Shown: one piece after another, positions 59,301-64,000 of the stretch
Numbering within the stretch: the stretch's first letter is position 1
Layout of the letters: each line of letters starts with the position of its first letter
Assembly (NCBI GenBank): GCA_023374045.1
Contig: CM041779.1
Location: forward strand, 434,001-498,000
Reading direction: 5' to 3'
Origin: Limonium bicolor
Lineage: Eukaryota; Streptophyta; Magnoliopsida; Caryophyllales; Plumbaginaceae
Length of the DNA stretch: 64,000 bases
Position numbers and translations under genes: made by a program
The notes under the pieces: generated by a model
Database searches by the model: none
The model's input: the letters and a program-made list of their open reading frames with translations, nothing else
Told to the model about the DNA's origin: nothing

Positions 59301-59587
59301 TCCTTGTGAGCACCCTCGCTAGGAGGACTCAAAAGCGCAGAAATATTCGCTCGCTTAGGATAGGATGTAGCAAAATGTGCATCCCCACAGAAGTAGCAAG
59401 TTAGGGTGAAGTTGGGTTTAGTCTTCTTCCCCTTCTTATTAAAGGACTTTGACTCCTTTTCTTTAACCAACACTCTTATCTCCACCCTAATCCAACTCAT
59501 CCCTGTGCGAGCCACAAAGGCTCTAATATGTGCCGCCCACATATCGGGGTAAGAATAACCAGGGACATACTGAGTTGATGCCGCCAA
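59301..59587 (-). pseudogene. Gag relic of another retroelement, split by the Copia insertion
   Basis: The minus-strand frame contains a Gypsy-type gag zinc knuckle, CYFCGDAH followed by FATSYPKR, in which the last cysteine position is tyrosine, then NISALL. A lysine-rich stretch (SFNKKGKKTKPN) precedes it. At the insertion point the frame reads EGAHKDV and continues in the same frame on the other side of Copia (APSTFVGSILHLPNW, 54025 down to about 53930) if Copia and one target copy are removed. The upstream part is missing, so this was already a fragment. Confidence 0.55.
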
Positions 59588-61672
59588 CTCTCAACATCTG
59601 GGTAATAGGAGCTCACACCGTAGTTCCAAAGCTCTATCTCATGGATAACTCCGGCCCATTGTAATTTTCATGTGGCGCGTAAGAGTGATTCTGGTGATGT
59701 ATAGGATTCTGTCACAATTATTGGTTCAAGTGCACAATCCAAGACATGTCAACTGGAAACACATAAATTGAAGCATATAGTACAACTTTTGGGTAAAAAC
59801 ACTCCGTACTTTTTTTTGGGTGAAATCCATTATATTAAATATTTCCTCCCATGAATCACAACTAGAACCGGCCGGTCGACGTGAAAATTTTCTATTCCTT
59901 TTTGTCGCTTATAAAATAGTAGTATTTAACAATTTTATCACCGTTATGTCATATTTACGTTTCACGTTAAAATGTATCTCAACTAGTTAATATATCAGCT
60001 ACTATATATTCCTTGTTCAGTCACAATTATTTTTGGAAATCGCCTTCAAAAAATTAAATTTTGGAATTGTGTTCTTTTGAATGGGGTTAAAACTAATGAT
60101 TAGATGATATAAAGTTAAATGCAATTAAAAATTAACCCTCTAATACTGAAACCCACTGCAACATGTGAAGTCATTTTCCCTGTCAGACATAAGAACGAGA
60201 TGAGAGTCTTTTGGCAATACTAATTGTAGTATAATATGTCCAATCGGCGTTGCCAAGTAGGGGTCTTGTGACCTATGAGTACTTATCTTTCATAGAAACG
60301 CCGAACGTGGAAAAATATTGGTCATTCAACGTGTCCTCTATAATTTAATCATGTACTATGATGGGACTACGTTTATGACATAAAGCAAGTAGTTATACAT
60401 ATATAAAAAAAAACATGTCAGATCAGTATTTGTCCACTTCCAAACGAGAAATAAATATTTTGAAAACATGATATAAATTGTTAATATTCCACCTACCGAC
60501 TGCGATTGACTTTCTTTAAATATTTTGCGACGGGGGGAGATATTGAAAATGTTATTTTTTACTATTACTGAAGGAAACTATATTAAAGAGTGTGATATAA
60601 TGATGGACTTGTATTACTAAGTAATAATGTTGCAAAAGTGCAAAAGAACAAGATCAAGGAAAGATAGAAAAACTCAAGTTGAGGGAAGCCAATTTAAATG
60701 AATTATGTGGACTTTCTTGGGTTTTGCTATTAATTTTTGCGCCGATTCTATAAGTTCTCATTTGTTTTATTTAAACAACTACATTTGAAAACTATTTTGA
60801 TAACTAATATCAATTTTAATGTTGTTTCCAATTTCTTCTTAACTTTATTTTAATAACTGCATAGCTGACCACAAACGGATGGTAGTTGTGAAGCTAAGTC
60901 CGAATGCACACAAGTCAACACACACTAGTCATAAGTATCGATCGAGAAGTGTCTTGCCTCATTCTTTTGAGGCATTATTAAAACGAGTTTATTTGATCAA
61001 CTCATTTTTTCTCTCTATATGTCACATACATTAATTGTCGTATCAACTTTTTACATTTTATCTCACTTACTTTTTCTCTCTACTTTTTCTAACTTAAACT
61101 GACAACTGATATCAACTTTTAGTTAAATTTTGCAAAAGAATTGGGCCTAAGTCATATCATACCTAAACTGTGTCCAGCCCTTGATGTTCAACAATGCCCG
61201 TGCCTCACGAGACATATGTCACCTTAGAGATCACTCTCACGAGAGACACAAAATTTTGAGATTAATTATAAGAGTATATCAAAAGAATCACCAAACCTCC
61301 ATATGCTCTTATGTGTTTTCTATTTGATGTTTTAAATACATATACCCTTTTTTTACAACGGTTCATAACCCTTCAGCTATATACCAAGTATCACATTACT
61401 CAACCTCTAAATGTAGGTAAGGTAGACCGGGGAGTAACTTTAAATAAGTCGTAAGTATTTGAGCTTTATTATATTTAACAGATAAAAAACTTTAAATATC
61501 AAATTTATGAAAAAAAAATAAGAATCCTAAAACGCAAATACTACATTACCTAGGAATCTCACTATAAATTTTTTTAAAGAATGGTTATTTGTAGGCAATA
61601 TTTTATTTCATACAGTCATTTTTAATACAAACAAGACAACCGAAAGTAGGCAAGGACAAAGATAGCTGTCTA
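59588..61672. other. AT-rich intergenic DNA
   Basis: No gene, RNA or clear element was recognised in about 2 kb. Confidence 0.35.
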
Positions 61673-61680
61673 GTGACTAC

Positions 61681-62157
61681 TAGGGATGGTAACCGGTTGG
61701 AGTTTGGTCGGGTGACGCTCCACCCGACCCGTCACCCATTTTTCACCCGCATCACCCAACCCGTCACCCTTAACTTCATCAACTGTCACCCGTTTTATTT
61801 AATTTTCCAACAAACATTTTTATTTTTTAACACCTTGTATAAGCTTCAAAAAAAAACACTTATATTTGTTCAATAATACATACCACATCAACTAATGTCA
61901 ACAACATACTCAAAACATAGAGTATTAACCAAAATATTTCCAAAATATCTCAACAAATATGGAATAAGTATATTTTTTTACTTAAAATAATACATACGGG
62001 TGACAGATCGGGTGAACGGGTCGGATGACCGGGTGAAAAATGTTCACCCGACCCGACCCGTCACCCGCACCCGTTTCACCTGTCACCCATTTTTCACTTG
62101 TTTTAACGGGTCAAATGGTCGGGTGAAACGGGCACCCGTCACCCATTGTCAACCCTA
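61681..62157. mobile_element. hAT-like non-autonomous element rich in gggtgac repeats
   Basis: 477 bp that start tagggatggtaacc and end ttgtcaacccta (short imperfect inverted ends). Blocks of cacccgacccgtcaccc and gggtgaacgggtcgg lie near both ends. Flanking 8-bp sequences gtgactac (61673-61680) and gcgactac (62158-62165) match at 7 of 8 positions. No transposase. Confidence 0.7.
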
Positions 62158-62560
62158 GCGACTACCGTTGTAATAACTGACCGAAAACTACAACATAAAT
62201 AGCCGGCGAGCATTCCCAGAAGCCATTGGTCGATTACAGTCTTTGTGGCTCCTAGTCAGTATAGGGTCTTTGACCGGTAGTCAGCTAGAAGACAGCCCAT
62301 GTACAACCTCCGTCCCACTTTGATCTTCTTGTTTCTTTTTTTAACACGTTTTTCCACTTCAATATTTAACATATAATATAAATTAATTTTATGAAATTAA
62401 GTTTTGCATTATGTATATCACATACGGAATCAATTACAAAACTTAGATTTGTGAAATTATATTATCTCATATGTTAAATACTGATGTCAAATGACATACT
62501 CAAATAGTAAACAAGACGGTCAGGAAAGGACGTAGAGAGTAGTAATTTAGTGACTAGATA

Positions 62561-64000
62561 TGTAACACCCTGGATTTTACCTCAATTGATAGAAAACTAC
62601 GATACGAATCTAACGCCACAAACGGATTTGAAAACGGACTTCAAACGAGTCCTAAAACTAAAAAAAGAAGCTTTGTCCGAACTTGTGTGCGGACGTTGAT
62701 GTTCGGACACAAGCCAAAAAGAAAACGTACTGAGAAATCTTGAGTGTCCAAACTTGTGTCCGGACGATGTTCGGACACAAGTTGAGAGTTTGAAAATAGA
62801 AGGTAAAAGCATCCGAACTTGTGTTCGTACATTAATGTTTGGACACAAGTCGAGAGTTAAACATATAGACGTCCGAACATGTAAGTTCGGACACAAGTTC
62901 CGATAAAAATCCAATATGTGGTCCGAAAATTAGTCTGAACATGTAAATTTGGATCAATACCGAGACTTACAGCTCAGACCTGTCCTAGCATGTTGTCCAG
63001 ACAGATTCAGACACACTCAAACATTGAAAAATAAAACTCTCTTGGGGCCTGTCCGAACATACGAACGTTCGAACAAGTCCAGAATTACAAAAATCAGAAC
63101 AAAAACAGAGTTAGAAGAAGATACAGAATGGCTACGAAACTGATGTCAACAAATAGTGAATATTCTTATAAGCATATATAGCAAAAGTCACCATAGAAAC
63201 ACAACGGAAACAACTTTGGAATTAACACTTAATAATCTCAAACTTAATTGTAATTGCCATGGAATGATATTATGAACATAGTTAGCAAGAGTTAATTTGA
63301 CTCAAAACTGTAGCGGAAAATCAATTTAACCAGGACGTTATCGCCATACTCAATATCCATTGAGTGCTCAGGAATTATTCAACAAAAATAAATTCCAAAC
63401 CATTGTAACTAAAAATATTGTATCTCAAACTGTTGCAATTCAAACATAATGTTTCAGCAATTCATACCCGCGATCAGAAAACAATATACAACATGAAAGG
63501 GATCGCACAAATCGTGAAACTGAGTAAATTCTACCTTATTATGTAAAATACATTTTGAAACCTTTGTAATGATCAAATAGTGAATACGAACAACAATGTC
63601 TCATAAAATACTTCATTCGCCAATAAACCGTATATTGAACCAAAATTTTAATGGGAGCTTTCAACAGGAACAATCACAAGTTATCACAAACAGTCACGAA
63701 CGGACTGTAATCACCATACCCCTCACCTTAAGTCCTTACGTGTGCACACCCCCTAATGAATCATTAGTCCATAGAGTAGATCATAAAGCTTAACTGCAAT
63801 CATTGTTTGTAGCGCAAAAGAAATATATAATCAGTGTACAAAGTACCAAATAATCAACTCATGGTCAGGGTCCAGAGAACCAACAAGGTGTAGTCAGGGA
63901 GCACCAAGAACCCCAGTAGTCAAAGTAAAATCAGGGAGCACCCAGAGCCCCAACAAGTAATTAGATTCAAGTGAAAGGCTCCCAAAACAAAATCCATCTC
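62561..64000 (+). mobile_element. LTR-like sequence cut by the window end
   Basis: It starts TGTAACACCCTGGATTTTAC, a common start of plant LTRs. Positions 62650-62900 contain four units of an imperfect palindrome, ccgaacttgtg to gttcggacacaag. Near the end, cagggagcaccaagaacccc and cagggagcacccagagcccc form a short direct repeat. No coding region and no second LTR are within the window, so the assignment rests on the start motif and style. Confidence 0.4.

Overview
The window is nuclear DNA of a flowering plant, most likely a eudicot. Genes have many small GT-AG introns, intergenic DNA is AT-rich, and the gene families (plant PARP2, SRC2-type C2 protein, LEW1/NUS1-type cis-prenyltransferase subunit, PHR2 and a WRKY49-like group IIc factor) are plant ones. 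Transposon-derived DNA fills much of the rest. I could not fix the species from sequence alone.

Layout. 1-2.2 kb: AT-rich foldback repeats. 2.7-10.0 kb: PARP2 copy A (+), 18 exons, intact. 13.5-14.5 kb: single-exon SRC2-like gene (-), followed at once by an orphan fragment of the PARP2 promoter and first exon (14.6-14.8 kb). 14.9-16.2 kb: foldback element with internally repeated arms. 18.3-20.1 kb: LEW1-like gene (+). 22.1-24.5 and 25.2-27.6 kb: two unrelated giant inverted repeats of about 2.4 kb each; the second carries LTR-type ends and a primer-binding site. 28.4-30.5 kb: PHR2-like gene (-) with an apparent frameshift in exon 1. 34.0-41.0 kb: PARP2 copy B (-), 18 exons, intact. 43.1-45.6 kb: WRKY49-like gene (+) whose DNA-binding domain is intact but whose C-terminal region is spread over several frames. 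46.4-48.4 kb: minisatellites. 50.7-52.3 kb: another AT-rich repeat with a nested palindromic MITE. 52.7-53.2 kb: PIF/Harbinger-like MITE. 53.3-53.9 kb: foldback MITE. 54.0-59.3 kb: a complete, young Copia retrotransposon (-) inserted in an older gag relic. 61.7-62.2 kb: hAT-like element. 62.6 kb to the end: LTR-like sequence, cut by the window edge.

The two PARP2 genes have the same 18-exon structure and face each other across about 24 kb that holds SRC2, LEW1 and PHR2. Both keep the H-Y-E catalytic triad. The host genes do not form one pathway: they cover DNA-damage signalling (PARP2), membrane-associated C2 function (SRC2), dolichol synthesis (LEW1), a photolyase-like plastid or light protein (PHR2) and transcription (WRKY). 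I found no convincing new biochemical system. The most notable points are structural: the inverted PARP2 pair with its third orphan 5' fragment, the two giant palindromes, and the frame breaks in PHR2 and WRKY49. Exon boundaries were placed by eye from splice signals, codon phase and comparison of the two PARP2 copies; all identity statements are by eye.
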